Shown: one piece after another, positions 10,519 to 20,475 of the stretch
How positions within the stretch are numbered: the stretch's first letter is position 1
How the letters are laid out: every line of letters begins with the position of its first letter
DNA from: Pyropia yezoensis
Lineage: Eukaryota; Rhodophyta; Bangiophyceae; Bangiales; Bangiaceae
Length of the DNA: 64,000 nt
Reading direction: 5' to 3'
Assembly: GCA_009829735.1 (NCBI GenBank)
Contig: CM020618.1
Location: forward strand, 42,608,878-42,672,877
Position numbers and translations under genes: made by a program
The notes under the pieces: model-generated
What the model was told of the DNA's origin: nothing
Databases searched by the model: none
Seen by the model: the letters and a program-made list of their open reading frames with translations, nothing else

Positions 10519-11105
10519 TATCCCCCCCTTAGATTCGGCCCGTCCTCGGGTCGAGCTGCATTCGGGTTACCGAATGTAAGTGGGTCGCGTGACCGTTTAC
10601 CCGTCGGGTGGGGCTTTGCGCCCCGTCGCGACAGACACCCCTTTTCGAGGTTGTCTCAGGGGGGTGCCCCCCTTTGCGTGGTACACACAGACGATCCGTT
10701 TTCCGGACCGTTAAATTCCCGATGCGGGTTGCTGTTCACGCCCCCCCTTTCCGAGGGGTGGTGCAAGCGGATCCGCCACCAGGTGCCTGGTGGTAGGGGG
10801 GCCCCTCTCGTGTGGACGATTGAGTGGGGGGCGGGGGCTGCCCGCGTTGCGTGGGGGCGGTTGGGGGTGACCCCCCTTACTTACCCCGTGTGTGGGTGTG
10901 GCCCCGTCCCGCCCAGGTGCCTGGGTGGAGCGCGGTCGTAGCCCCGTGGGGCGCGGGTCGACCCGCGTGCCTGCGGCGCTTCTCGTGGCCGTTTGTGGTC
11001 ATAAGCGCGGGTGTCCGCGCTTCCCTGGCTCGTCCCGGTTATCCCACCGTACCGGGTTGTAGCCGTCGACGGCTTGTGGGCGCGGGGGACTCCGCACCCG
11101 TTATC
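10519..11105 (+). other. Element B: polypurine tract and leader of the antisense ORF
   Basis: The sequence between the 3' LTR and the antisense ORF is rich in C/G runs, with short direct and inverted GC repeats. An open frame continues upstream to a GTG at 10824, but no ATG occurs there. Any promoter for the antisense ORF should lie here or in the antisense strand of the LTR; I cannot identify it by eye. Confidence 0.5.
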
Positions 11106-13553
11106 ATGTCCTATCCCCAGGTGCTTGAAGAGGAGGAAGACCTCCTGATCGGGGAGGAGATGGAGGACGACGCGCCTGTCGGTCCCGACGCCGCGCGTTA
11201 CGGGGTGAGCTCGTCTGACGACGACGGGCCTGCGGTGTCCGTCCGTCTGTCGGCCGGAGGACTGTCGTCCGTGTGCAGCGGCACGACGGTGCCGTCGGCC
11301 GGAGGTCAACCCGGCGGTCAACCGCGCGTGGCGGCTTCTACCCCCTCTCTGCCGGCTGCCCGGATGGAGCCTGGTGCCGGTGCCGGCTCACCGCAGGTAC
11401 CTCAAGATGGTCCGCCCTGCGGCGGAGGTGGCGACCCGCAGCCGACTCCGGCTGGTCAAGGTGGTCCGGGTGTCCGGGCGGTGACTCCTCGAGGCGGTCC
11501 CGACGTTGACGCGGGTGGTGGTGGCGGTGCGACACCCGGTGCGGTGGGTCAAGACGGTGCGGGTGTCCGCACGGCCGGGGCTCCGGCTCCGGAGGCTGTC
11601 CAAGTGCCTTCCACTTCCGAGGCGGGGGCTACGCCGACGGGTGGTGCCGGCGCCGGTACCATACCTGCGGTGCCGCGGGTGTCGAGCGGTCAAGACGCTC
11701 CTTCTCCCATGGCGGTTGACACCGGGAGTTACTCCGGGCGGGCGCCCGCCCTTCTTCTTCCTCCTCGGCCTCGTCCATCTCCGACGTCGGCCCCTCTGCC
11801 GGTGGTGCGTCCCCCGGCGCTCCCGATTCTTCCTGGTCCTGCCCGGGTTGCCCCGTTGGGTGGCGGCGTCGCCGTGGCGGCGGGTCAACCCGCCATGTCG
11901 GTGTCCGACTTGGTGGCTCGGGTTCGAGGCCTCACGGTGCAAGAGTCGATGGAGTCCGATGGGCGTATGCGGGTGGACTTCCACCTGGTGCATCCCCGTG
12001 GAGAATCCTCCCGGCGCGTCAAGGTGGACCCGTGCTGGGAGCGGGAGTTGGTGCGGCTGGTCAACCAGCCGAACGCGGTCCGGGTGGAACACCATTGGAT
12101 CCTGAGTCAGCCGGACGACCGGCATGCGCAGCTCTGGCGCACCCGGGTGGGACGGGGTGAGGTCTACCTCGACCCCAACTTCGGGGTCTGCGACTTGATT
12201 GCCCCCGCGTTGCCGCGGGAGATTGACTACCCGGCTAGTGCTCGGGGGATTGCGGCGGCGGCGGAGCCGGTTGCGTTTGGGGAGACGGTGACCCGTACCG
12301 GTCGGTATCCCGACTTTGACTACTACCCGGGGGAACCCCCGTATCTGTCGTTGACGGCTCCCTACCCGCCCATGGCGTGGTTGAAGTCGGCGTCGAGTTG
12401 GCGACGTAACCATGGTGTCATGGCGGATGCGTTCCGCACGGATATAACGTGTGCGTTGCAGACCGGCAACGGTCGTGCTCCGGTATACACTCCCGTGCGC
12501 CCGCCGCTATGGCAGGAGGGGTGGGAACCCGCCCCTGCTTTCCGGTTTGACACCGGCTCCTGCCTTCGCTACTTCGGGAGTGTGTTGGCCTCGCGACCGG
12601 TCCACCCGTTGCAGGGTACCTTCACCCTTGAGGTTACCCTCGGGCAGGCTTCATCCTTCTTGCTGTCCGTCCGCCGGCAGGGTCGTCTGTTTCATCTTCC
12701 GACGGGTGTCCGTCGGCACATCGCGCAGTTGGGCGTGGATCTGATAGCCGCCAAGACCGGGTTGGCCCGGGAGTTCGAGGTTCTGCTGGCTGTTCACGAT
12801 GCCGTGAACTGGGCTGGGGTGTTGGACCTTCCCCCGTACCGGGACCCGCAGGCTGGGGCTTCCCCCTTGCCTCGTCACTCGTTGCGTGTCCGGCGTACTC
12901 AGCCGGGTGAGCCCAGTTGCCATGGGTGGGCATCCACCGAGGCTGTTGCTGACCTGGGTATTCCCATGGTTATCCATGACCCTCTTCAGGTCCTTGCTCC
13001 GTGGTTCGGTAACCCGATGCCGGCGGCGGTTGGCCGTCGTCCCCGAGAGTGGGGCTCTGTGGGTGGGGAGCGTGAGGTGTCCCGTCGTCGGGCGGAGTAC
13101 CGCCGTGGTTACGGTGGAGCCCCTTCGGTAGGGTTCTACCGGGCCTCGTATCAGGTGCCACCGGCTCCGGTGGTAGCCGTGCCGGCTCCTGTGGCTCCTC
13201 TGGCTGCGCCAGTGTCACCTCCCGCCCCTGTCCTACATGACGGGGGTCCCCGTCTCTGGTATGAAGGCGTTGACGCCCTTGTTACCCGCGCAATGCGTGG
13301 GGGTCTCTCTGTTAGCTGGGGGGATATCCCCCCAGGTGCTGCGCTGGTTGGGTCAGCGCGTTGCTTTGGTGGCGTGCTTGACCGCCTCCAGAAAGCTCTG
13401 GAGGACGTGGAGGCTGGCCGCAGCACCCTCGTCCAGCTATGCACCGAGGTAACTCGGGTGGTCGACCGTCGTGACATTGCCGACCGGTGGAGCACGGAGG
13501 TCTACGCGCTTACGCGTGAGTGGCCTCCCTCGGGCAGTGGGTCTACCCACTGA
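11106..13553 (+). CDS. Antisense additional ORF of element B
   Basis: This 815-codon ORF lies opposite to the B gag-pol and between pol and the 3' LTR. ATG 11106 (MSYPQVLEEEEDLL) is the first in-frame methionine of a longer open frame. It has an acidic N terminus and a Pro/Gly/Ala-rich low-complexity stretch of roughly 250 residues. A folded-looking region rich in Trp and Arg follows (RPPLWQEGWEP, FLLSVRRQGRLFHLP, VHDAVNWAGV), then a second Ala/Pro-rich hinge, and a C-terminal helix-rich stretch near GVLDRLQKALEDVEAG. I recognise no known family. Copy C encodes the same protein at 37791-40238 with only a few substitutions seen, so the frame is intact in both. Blocks can be aligned with the antisense ORFs of A and D/E. 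Function unknown. Confidence 0.75.
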   Translation: MSYPQVLEEEEDLLIGEEMEDDAPVGPDAARYGVSSSDDDGPAVSVRLSAGGLSSVCSGTTVPSAGGQPGGQPRVAASTPSLPAARMEPGAGAGSPQVPQDGPPCGGGGDPQPTPAGQGGPGVRAVTPRGGPDVDAGGGGGATPGAVGQDGAGVRTAGAPAPEAVQVPSTSEAGATPTGGAGAGTIPAVPRVSSGQDAPSPMAVDTGSYSGRAPALLLPPRPRPSPTSAPLPVVRPPALPILPGPARVAPLGGGVAVAAGQPAMSVSDLVARVRGLTVQESMESDGRMRVDFHLVHPRGESSRRVKVDPCWERELVRLVNQPNAVRVEHHWILSQPDDRHAQLWRTRVGRGEVYLDPNFGVCDLIAPALPREIDYPASARGIAAAAEPVAFGETVTRTGRYPDFDYYPGEPPYLSLTAPYPPMAWLKSASSWRRNHGVMADAFRTDITCALQTGNGRAPVYTPVRPPLWQEGWEPAPAFRFDTGSCLRYFGSVLASRPVHPLQGTFTLEVTLGQASSFLLSVRRQGRLFHLPTGVRRHIAQLGVDLIAAKTGLAREFEVLLAVHDAVNWAGVLDLPPYRDPQAGASPLPRHSLRVRRTQPGEPSCHGWASTEAVADLGIPMVIHDPLQVLAPWFGNPMPAAVGRRPREWGSVGGEREVSRRRAEYRRGYGGAPSVGFYRASYQVPPAPVVAVPAPVAPLAAPVSPPAPVLHDGGPRLWYEGVDALVTRAMRGGLSVSWGDIPPGAALVGSARCFGGVLDRLQKALEDVEAGRSTLVQLCTEVTRVVDRRDIADRWSTEVYALTREWPPSGSGSTH

Positions 13554-14033
13554 GGAGTGCTATTGTTTGTGAGGGAGAGGGCCCCGGCAACCCTTATGGT
13601 AGCCGGGTAGTAGTGAGTATAAACTCATCCCCCGCTGGGGGCATTGCTTGCCTCTGTTTGCTGCCCTGGGGAGTACCCCTTCTGGCTCAGTGGTGCCTTG
13701 CCTCCCGTCCAACTTCTTCCGGTTGGTTCATGCTTGGGGAGGTTATCCTCCCTCACTTTGTGTCTTGGCTTTGGGAGGTCATCCTCCCGTGTAAGCCCCC
13801 TAGTTACTTCGATATTATCGGAGTTAGCCTTTACCTTTAAGTTACCTTATTAAGGTTCAGGTTTTTACTTAGTTACCTAAGCTTAGCTCTACTTAGTTAC
13901 CTAAGCTTGGTTCGACTTAGAAACCTAAGTCTGATTTGACTTAGAAACCTAAGTCTGCCGTAACCATGTCACACCCTACTTAGTAGGTATAAGCCTCACC
14001 CCCCAACAGCCGAAGTCGGTGTCGGTTGGGTTG
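13554..14033. terminator. Convergent 3' region of element B with hairpin array (possible two-sided terminator)
   Basis: Four short palindromes repeat about every 24-25 bases from 13873 to 13960: two of the type CTTAGTTACCTAAG and two CTTAGAAACCTAAG, each a 5-bp stem CTTAG/CTAAG. A palindrome ACCTTATTAAGGT lies just before them. They sit between the converging stops of pol (14034) and the antisense ORF (13553). A role in 3'-end formation or insulation is inference. Confidence 0.5.
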
Positions 14034-17000
14034 TTACAGTAGGCGTCGTCGCCTCATGTAAGGCATGAGGAGTTGGCGGGGTATATTTGCCGCCTGTTCC
14101 CAGGTGGGTGAGTCGTATCCGACCCACATAACCTTGACGTACCAGGGTCCTGGTAGGTCCGGGTCGGTGTGTCCGACCACGCTCTCTACTTGGTATGGAA
14201 TCCCATCCGGTCCCACCGGGTCATCTGACCGGTGGGTTGTAAGAGCTTCATGTAGCAATTCAGCCGGTACCGGCTGAGGCTGTTCCGGCATCGGAGCAGG
14301 TGTGACATCATTCATGCTGATGCGTTGAATCTCCGTATCGGAGTGTAAGATAACAGAGTGGTCATCTCTGTGGAGGATCTGGTACGGTCCCTTGACCGGT
14401 TGCATAAGCTTGTTCCCTCGGAACTTCTGGTGTCTGATATAGACCCAGTCACCTGTTACCAGGGTTGCGTTGCGCACCCGTAGTCGGGCGTCGAAGTTCT
14501 TCTTATACCGAAGTTGTGTTCTGTCAAGGGCACCCTTGAGCTTAGGAATCATCCACGATAGCTTGGCCAACCAAGCTAGGTGGATGCGTTCGGCGGGTCG
14601 GCCCTTCGGTGTATCATACCGAGTGCACCTGCCGGGTGGCAGCGTCAGGTTACCGACGCCTAGTGGCATGACCCACTCCAGCGGAGCAATGTTTGTGCTC
14701 CGATGTGGCCTGGCATTGTATGCCAGGGTGAGTACGGACAGAAGCCTGTCCCAAGTGTTCGTGTGCTCGGCCACGTAGCACTGTAGCATCTTTACGATGG
14801 TGCGGTTGAACCGCTCCACCTGCCCGTTGGACTGCGGGTGGTAGTCGGATGCCCGACGTGGTTCGATACCGAACATGCCCAGGACCTTAGTGCAGAATGC
14901 CGACGTAAGGTTTGCTCCGTTATCGGAGAGGAGTTGCTTCATGACTCCGTATGCACTGATCCAGTGGTCAACCACTGCGTTCATGATCGTGTATGCCGTA
15001 TCATTCGGGATGGCTGCCGCTCTTGACAGCTTAGTGAAGCGGTCAGACATGACCAGGATGTACCTGTTCCCTTCTTCCGTTATCGGAAGTGGCCCGAGTA
15101 TGTCGATAGCGACTTGCTCGTTGGGCCCATCAGGTGGGAATAGCTTCATGGCAGACGCCCGCCTATGTAGACTCATGCGGTTACGTGCACAGGGGTGGCA
15201 TCCCCTTACGTGGTCGACCACGTCGACGGCCATTGCTGGCCAGTAGAAGAACCTTCGCATTGCTGCGAACATACGTGAACCCCCCGGGTGTCCGGCTGTA
15301 GGGTTCTCATGTTCTCGTTTCATGACGGCTTGCCGTAAGGACACGGGAACCACGACTTGATGTCGTCCGTCGGCGGGTGCCCGCCGGTATATGAGTCCGT
15401 CTTCGTTCTCGGAGAAGATGCCGGCCGTACCGGCCAGGAGGTTAGCACGATGACGTCTACAGTCATCGTCGTTGGCCTGTGCCTCGCGGAAGTCCGCGAG
15501 GGTCAATGGGCACGCAAGGTGTGCCATGGTATGGTCAGCCATACCCTGGGTAGCATTACCCACCATGCACACCGGTACCACCGGGATGTCCTCGTCCACC
15601 GGGCGGGTATCCCCGCTCGGGGTGTCGAGTCGAGACAACGCGTCTCCGAGGTGGTGGGTTGACCCAGCCTTATACACCGTGCGGTAGTCGTGCTCGGCCA
15701 TCTTCAGCCTCCATCGGGCTAGCCTCCCATGGCTATCGGAATCCTTGTCACCAAGGTTGAGGAGCCATCGTAGGGGTTCGTGGTCGGACCTCACGATGAA
15801 CCTGGAGCCCTCCAGGTATGGACGGAGCAGTTGCACTGCCCATATAACTCCGAGGCATTCACGCTCGGTGGCACTATAGTTCCGCTCAGCCGGGTTGAGT
15901 GTCCGGCTGAAGTACCCTACCGGACGTAGGTCCGGGATAACGTTGTCGGTACCTATCAACGTCTCTCCCTGTAACAGGGTGCATCCCACTTGTGTATCAC
16001 ACGCATCGACATCGATGACGAAGGTACCCCGTCTATGCGGTAACGCAAGGACGGGTGGGGCTAGTAGGGCTCGCTTCAGCGACTCGAATGCCTCCTCTTC
16101 GCTAGGCGAAGGGGGTTGGAGTACCTTGGGTAAGGTACTGCTCGTAAGAACCGTTAACGGTTTAGCTATCCGAGCGAAGTCCTTGACGAACCGTCGGTAT
16201 ACATTGCACATTCCCAGGAAGCTCTTGAGCTGCGTCTGGGTGTTAGGGAACCGGGCATCTCGGAGTGCCCGGGTATTGGCTTCGAGTACCCCTAGTTTAC
16301 CAGGGGTTATCTGGTGGCCCAGATATTCGACCGTCTGTTGGAAGAAGGCGCACTTCTTCAGACGCAGGGTTACCCCGGCGTTCCTCAAGAGGGTGAGTAC
16401 CTCGTCAACATGTTGTACATGGTCATCCATGTTACGCGAGAAGACGATGACGTCATCGAGGTACACTAGGCAGTTACGCCACTTCACCCCCGACAGTATG
16501 ATGTCGATAGCCCGCTGGAATGTAGCGGGGGCGTTGGACAATCCGAAGGGCATCCTTAGGAACTCGTACACTCCACTGTGACAGACGAATGCCGTCTTGG
16601 GGATATCCTCGTCCGCCACCGGGATCTGCCAGTATCCGGCATTGCAGTCGATGGTGGTAAACACCGTAGCCTCCCCCAGGGAGTCGATGCATTCATCCAT
16701 CCTTGGTAAAGGGTATGAGTCCTTCTTGGTAACCAAGTTGAGGCGTCGATAATCGATGCAAAACCGAGGGGTTTGATCCTTCTTCGGCACAATAACGACT
16801 GGGGCACCCCATTCCGACATCGAAGGTCGGATCACCTTAGCTTCACTCATCCTCTTCACTTCTCCATCAACGATCTCTCGTTGCATAGGTCCCGCTCGGT
16901 GCGGTTGTGAGCGGGCGGGTCGTGCGCCTGGTACCAGGTCTATACGATGTTGGGTTGCCCTAATGGTCCCCAAGGCCCCGCCTGTCCACATAACGTCATG

Positions 17001-18200
17001 CTTTCTTAGCATCCGTCGTACCCCTTCGGCTACCGAAGGGTGAAGGTGGTCGAGGTCAGCCTCGGCCAGTGCCTTCAAGGCCTCTTGGTCCTTTGGCGGC
17101 AGGTCCGCCGGCGCCGCCGATGGGTTAGGCTTCCCGTCATCGGGTTGCTGTCGCTCGGTGGTCTCGGCGACCGCCAGTACTTCAAGTGGTTCCACTTGAC
17201 CTTCCTTATCAGGGGTAAGGATATCTCCTTCGTAGAGTTCGGCAATCCCGAGGATAGTTCCCTTCGGGAGGGTGACTGCCTTACGGCGATAGTTCGCCAT
17301 CACTAGGAGGGACGACCCTCCTGCTGGGAGGTCTATGAGACCGTTGGCCATGGTCAACCCATGGCGCTTGTACGTCCGTAGGTTGGACTGGACTCTGCAG
17401 ATGCCTGCGAGGTCGCAGTTAACCGGGAGGACTGTCTCTGACAACGGCTCAAAGCGAGTTCGCTTGGCCAATCGAAGTGTCTTCGGCTCGACGCTAGCGT
17501 ACACCTCAGCCACGTTAACGTGGCTTCCTTGTAGCGTCAGATCCCTGACGATAGCCGTGTGTCCTCGCTTCGTCCCGTCGGCTTCTTGAAGCTCGACGGT
17601 CCTCCGGCCTGGCCGGATTGCATCAACGTGAACGTTGATGAAGGTGCACCCCAGTATGCAGGGCACCGATAGCGTTTCACATACCAAGAAGTCAACTTCC
17701 GTGGTGAGATCCCCGATGGTAACCCGCAGCGACATCGCTGCGGTCGTACGAATGAGTCGACCATTCGCGTCCTTGATGGTGGGTCCCCGAGTCACTCTGA
17801 CTCGTGGAAGCCACTTGTCCGGGAGGGTATCCTTCCGGATAAGGTTGGGTCCAGCCCCTGTGTCCAGTACAGGGTAGTACGATCGTGTCGACTGGGGGTC
17901 ATCCCCCAGTGTGGCTGATACCTTGAAGTTCTCCAAGGTAAACAACACATGTCCTACACCGAAATCCGGTGTAGCTCGGGCATCCTGAACAGGGCCCTTG
18001 TCTGGTTCGACGTGACGGGGCTTCCCGTCCTCTCCTCCCAACCTTGGAGGTTGGTCATCAATCCCCTGACGCCGTGTCGTCGGGGCCGGAAGGTGTACCC
18101 GGGGGTTGATGCGGCGTCGGCTCAACCGCGCTCTCCGTGGGGCTTTCCCCGCGGTACTCCGGGGTGGCTTGCTTGGGTAACCCCAGCGCCCCCCGGTCAT
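14034..18200 (-). CDS. pol: Element B Pol, intact reading (left contig)
   Basis: 1388 codons starting at ATG 18198-18200; the frame is also open upstream across the gag stop. Domains in order: protease DTGAGPNLIRK near residue 112; RT FCIDYRRL near 478 and YLDDVIVFS near 579; RNase H DVDAC near 730 and ATERECLGVIWAV; integrase zinc domain (CHPCARNR) and D, D, E in DILGPLP, SDNGANL and NGQVERFN; a C-terminal chromodomain-like segment (VKVMWVGYDSPTWEQ). It differs from copy C at very few residues (for example H versus R in VVD-WIS). The same gene is read again, with frameshifts, at 20476-24640 because of the assembly duplication. Confidence 0.9.
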   Translation of the reverse strand: MTGGRWGYPSKPPRSTAGKAPRRARLSRRRINPRVHLPAPTTRRQGIDDQPPRLGGEDGKPRHVEPDKGPVQDARATPDFGVGHVLFTLENFKVSATLGDDPQSTRSYYPVLDTGAGPNLIRKDTLPDKWLPRVRVTRGPTIKDANGRLIRTTAAMSLRVTIGDLTTEVDFLVCETLSVPCILGCTFINVHVDAIRPGRRTVELQEADGTKRGHTAIVRDLTLQGSHVNVAEVYASVEPKTLRLAKRTRFEPLSETVLPVNCDLAGICRVQSNLRTYKRHGLTMANGLIDLPAGGSSLLVMANYRRKAVTLPKGTILGIAELYEGDILTPDKEGQVEPLEVLAVAETTERQQPDDGKPNPSAAPADLPPKDQEALKALAEADLDHLHPSVAEGVRRMLRKHDVMWTGGALGTIRATQHRIDLVPGARPARSQPHRAGPMQREIVDGEVKRMSEAKVIRPSMSEWGAPVVIVPKKDQTPRFCIDYRRLNLVTKKDSYPLPRMDECIDSLGEATVFTTIDCNAGYWQIPVADEDIPKTAFVCHSGVYEFLRMPFGLSNAPATFQRAIDIILSGVKWRNCLVYLDDVIVFSRNMDDHVQHVDEVLTLLRNAGVTLRLKKCAFFQQTVEYLGHQITPGKLGVLEANTRALRDARFPNTQTQLKSFLGMCNVYRRFVKDFARIAKPLTVLTSSTLPKVLQPPSPSEEEAFESLKRALLAPPVLALPHRRGTFVIDVDACDTQVGCTLLQGETLIGTDNVIPDLRPVGYFSRTLNPAERNYSATERECLGVIWAVQLLRPYLEGSRFIVRSDHEPLRWLLNLGDKDSDSHGRLARWRLKMAEHDYRTVYKAGSTHHLGDALSRLDTPSGDTRPVDEDIPVVPVCMVGNATQGMADHTMAHLACPLTLADFREAQANDDDCRRHRANLLAGTAGIFSENEDGLIYRRAPADGRHQVVVPVSLRQAVMKREHENPTAGHPGGSRMFAAMRRFFYWPAMAVDVVDHVRGCHPCARNRMSLHRRASAMKLFPPDGPNEQVAIDILGPLPITEEGNRYILVMSDRFTKLSRAAAIPNDTAYTIMNAVVDHWISAYGVMKQLLSDNGANLTSAFCTKVLGMFGIEPRRASDYHPQSNGQVERFNRTIVKMLQCYVAEHTNTWDRLLSVLTLAYNARPHRSTNIAPLEWVMPLGVGNLTLPPGRCTRYDTPKGRPAERIHLAWLAKLSWMIPKLKGALDRTQLRYKKNFDARLRVRNATLVTGDWVYIRHQKFRGNKLMQPVKGPYQILHRDDHSVILHSDTEIQRISMNDVTPAPMPEQPQPVPAELLHEALTTHRSDDPVGPDGIPYQVESVVGHTDPDLPGPWYVKVMWVGYDSPTWEQAANIPRQLLMPYMRRRRLL

Positions 18201-18208
18201 CCTTCCTC

Positions 18209-19317
18209 TTACTCGTTTCCCGCCCCTGGTAGGGTGCTGTCCGCCGGGACATCCGGCTGAGGAGGTGCCCCCTCGACGGCCAGTACTCCACCTGGAGCTG
18301 GCTGCCTACCCGGTGCGGTTCCGGGTGCTCGGGCGGGATACCCCCCGGTAGATGCCTTGCGTTGCGCCGCTGCCCGCCGAGACTCCTCGGGGATGAGTGG
18401 GCAGGAAGACACCCAGTGCTGGGGGATCCCCACACAACATACACCCGGACGTGCCGGTCCCCCCTTGAGTTCGCATCGGGGTAGCCCCGTAGCTGCGGTT
18501 GCCTCCCTCGGGCACCCGAGTGCCAGCTCCCTGGTAGGCCTTGGGTCCTTGGGTCAACCGGAACATGGACTCCCCCAACCGGTTGGGTCGGCCCGCAATC
18601 TGCGGAGGTGCCTCCGTGCGCACCGCCCATGTTGGCAAGGGTTGGTGAGGGTTACCCGTCACCGGGGAGTACCCCGTAGTCCGCACATACGGGACGCGCC
18701 GTCCCGTTCCTTCGTTGACCTGGAACTGGGTTTCCAGCCGGGGCGATGTACGCTACCGTACCATGTTCATCAATCACCGGCGTCGCCGGTAGCAACAGGT
18801 GGCCCTGTTGGTCGACTAGAGGTTCATCCTCACCAATAGGGGTATGTTCGGTCGCCACCAGTACTGGTGCGGCCTTACGTTCCACCTTCTCTTGCCTCGG
18901 TACCGGGGTAAGACTGGGTTTGCCTCCCTCACCCTTGGGCTTCGGGGCCAAGGCACACTCCGGGTGTAGAACCGGTAGGCGTCCCCTAGGGACTTGCACA
19001 TATGCATCAGTCGACTGAAGTTCGTCCGTGCCGTATTGGCGCCCCGTGCGGATATCCGCACGTAGTTGGGTACTCCTGCGAACAGGATGGCCCGTAGCTC
19101 GCCTTCTCCGAGGAGCTTCCCCAGCTCGTAGTCGAGCTCTTGGATCCGGCGTCCAAACATCTCCTCGTCCTCAGGACTGGGCGGTGGCAGTGCGAAGGGC
19201 CCGATAGTGGTCCTCGCACTTGTCCTCACTGAGGTAGCTGCTCAGCAGCTCCTTCAATATCCCACGGTAATCCATGGGGGTGGCCGCGACCCTCATTCCC
19301 GGCATCGGAGATTCCTG
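18209..19317 (-). pseudogene. gag: Element B gag, partial, error-rich end of left contig
   Basis: This is the C-terminal half of Gag up to the N gap. Compared with 24649-25757 it has several single-base differences: an extra G near 18421, an extra T near 18732, one C fewer near 18972 and a missing CC near 19170. They break the frame. Their clustering beside the gap suggests poor consensus at a contig end and not real decay. Confidence 0.8.
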
Positions 19318-19817
19318 NNNNNNNNNNNNNNNNNNNNNNNNNNNNNNNNNNNNNNNNNNNNNNNNNNNNNNNNNNNNNNNNNNNNNNNNNNNNNNNNNNN
19401 NNNNNNNNNNNNNNNNNNNNNNNNNNNNNNNNNNNNNNNNNNNNNNNNNNNNNNNNNNNNNNNNNNNNNNNNNNNNNNNNNNNNNNNNNNNNNNNNNNNN
19501 NNNNNNNNNNNNNNNNNNNNNNNNNNNNNNNNNNNNNNNNNNNNNNNNNNNNNNNNNNNNNNNNNNNNNNNNNNNNNNNNNNNNNNNNNNNNNNNNNNNN
19601 NNNNNNNNNNNNNNNNNNNNNNNNNNNNNNNNNNNNNNNNNNNNNNNNNNNNNNNNNNNNNNNNNNNNNNNNNNNNNNNNNNNNNNNNNNNNNNNNNNNN
19701 NNNNNNNNNNNNNNNNNNNNNNNNNNNNNNNNNNNNNNNNNNNNNNNNNNNNNNNNNNNNNNNNNNNNNNNNNNNNNNNNNNNNNNNNNNNNNNNNNNNN
19801 NNNNNNNNNNNNNNNNN
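19318..19817. other. Assembly gap of 500 N
   Basis: Exactly 500 N, a round placeholder size. The two flanks are overlapping parts of one element and not adjacent sequences. Confidence 0.99.
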
Positions 19818-19999
19818 GGCGTGCTTGACCGCCTCCAGAAAGCTCTGGAGGACGTGGAGGCTGGCCGCAGCACCCTCGTCCAGCTATGCACCGAGGTAAC
19901 TCGGGTGGGTCGACCGTCGTGACATTGCCGACCGGTGGAGCACGGAGGTCTACGCGCTTACGCGTGAGTGGCCTCCTCGGCAGTGGGTCTACCCACTGA
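19818..19999 (+). pseudogene. 3' end of the antisense ORF, duplicate reading
   Basis: This repeats codons from GVLDRLQ onward of the ORF at 11106-13553. Indels shift the frame before the stop at 19997-19999. I treat it as the same gene seen twice and not as a second gene. Confidence 0.8.
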
Positions 20000-20475
20000 G
20001 GAGTGCTATTGTTTGTGAGGGAGAGGGCCCCGGCAACCCTTATGGTAGCCGGTAGTAGTGAGTATAAACTCATCCCCCGCTGGGGGCATTGCTTGCCTCT
20101 GTTTGCTGCCCTGGGAGTACCCTTCTGGCTCAGTGGTGCCTTGCCTCCCGTCCAACTTCTTCCGGTTGGTTCATGCTTGGGGAGGTTATCCTCCCTCACT
20201 TTGTGTCTTGGCTTTGGGAGGTCATCCTCCCGTGTAAGCCCCCTAGTTACTTCGATATTATCGGAGTTAGCCTTTACCTTTAAGTTACCTTATTAAGGTT
20301 CAGGTTTTACTTAGTTACCTAAGCTTAGCTCTACTTAGTTACCTAAGCTTGGTTCGACTTAGAAACCTAAGTCTGATTTGACTTAGAAACCTAAGTCTGC
20401 CGTAACCATGTCACACCCTACTTAGTAGGTATAAGCCTCACCCCCCAACAGCCGAAGTCGGTGTCGGTTGGGTTG

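Noticed and set aside
10824-11105. Upstream extension of the B (and C) antisense ORF
   Set aside because: It begins at GTG with no ATG; sequence is G-run driven. The acidic MSYPQVLEEEE start is preferred.
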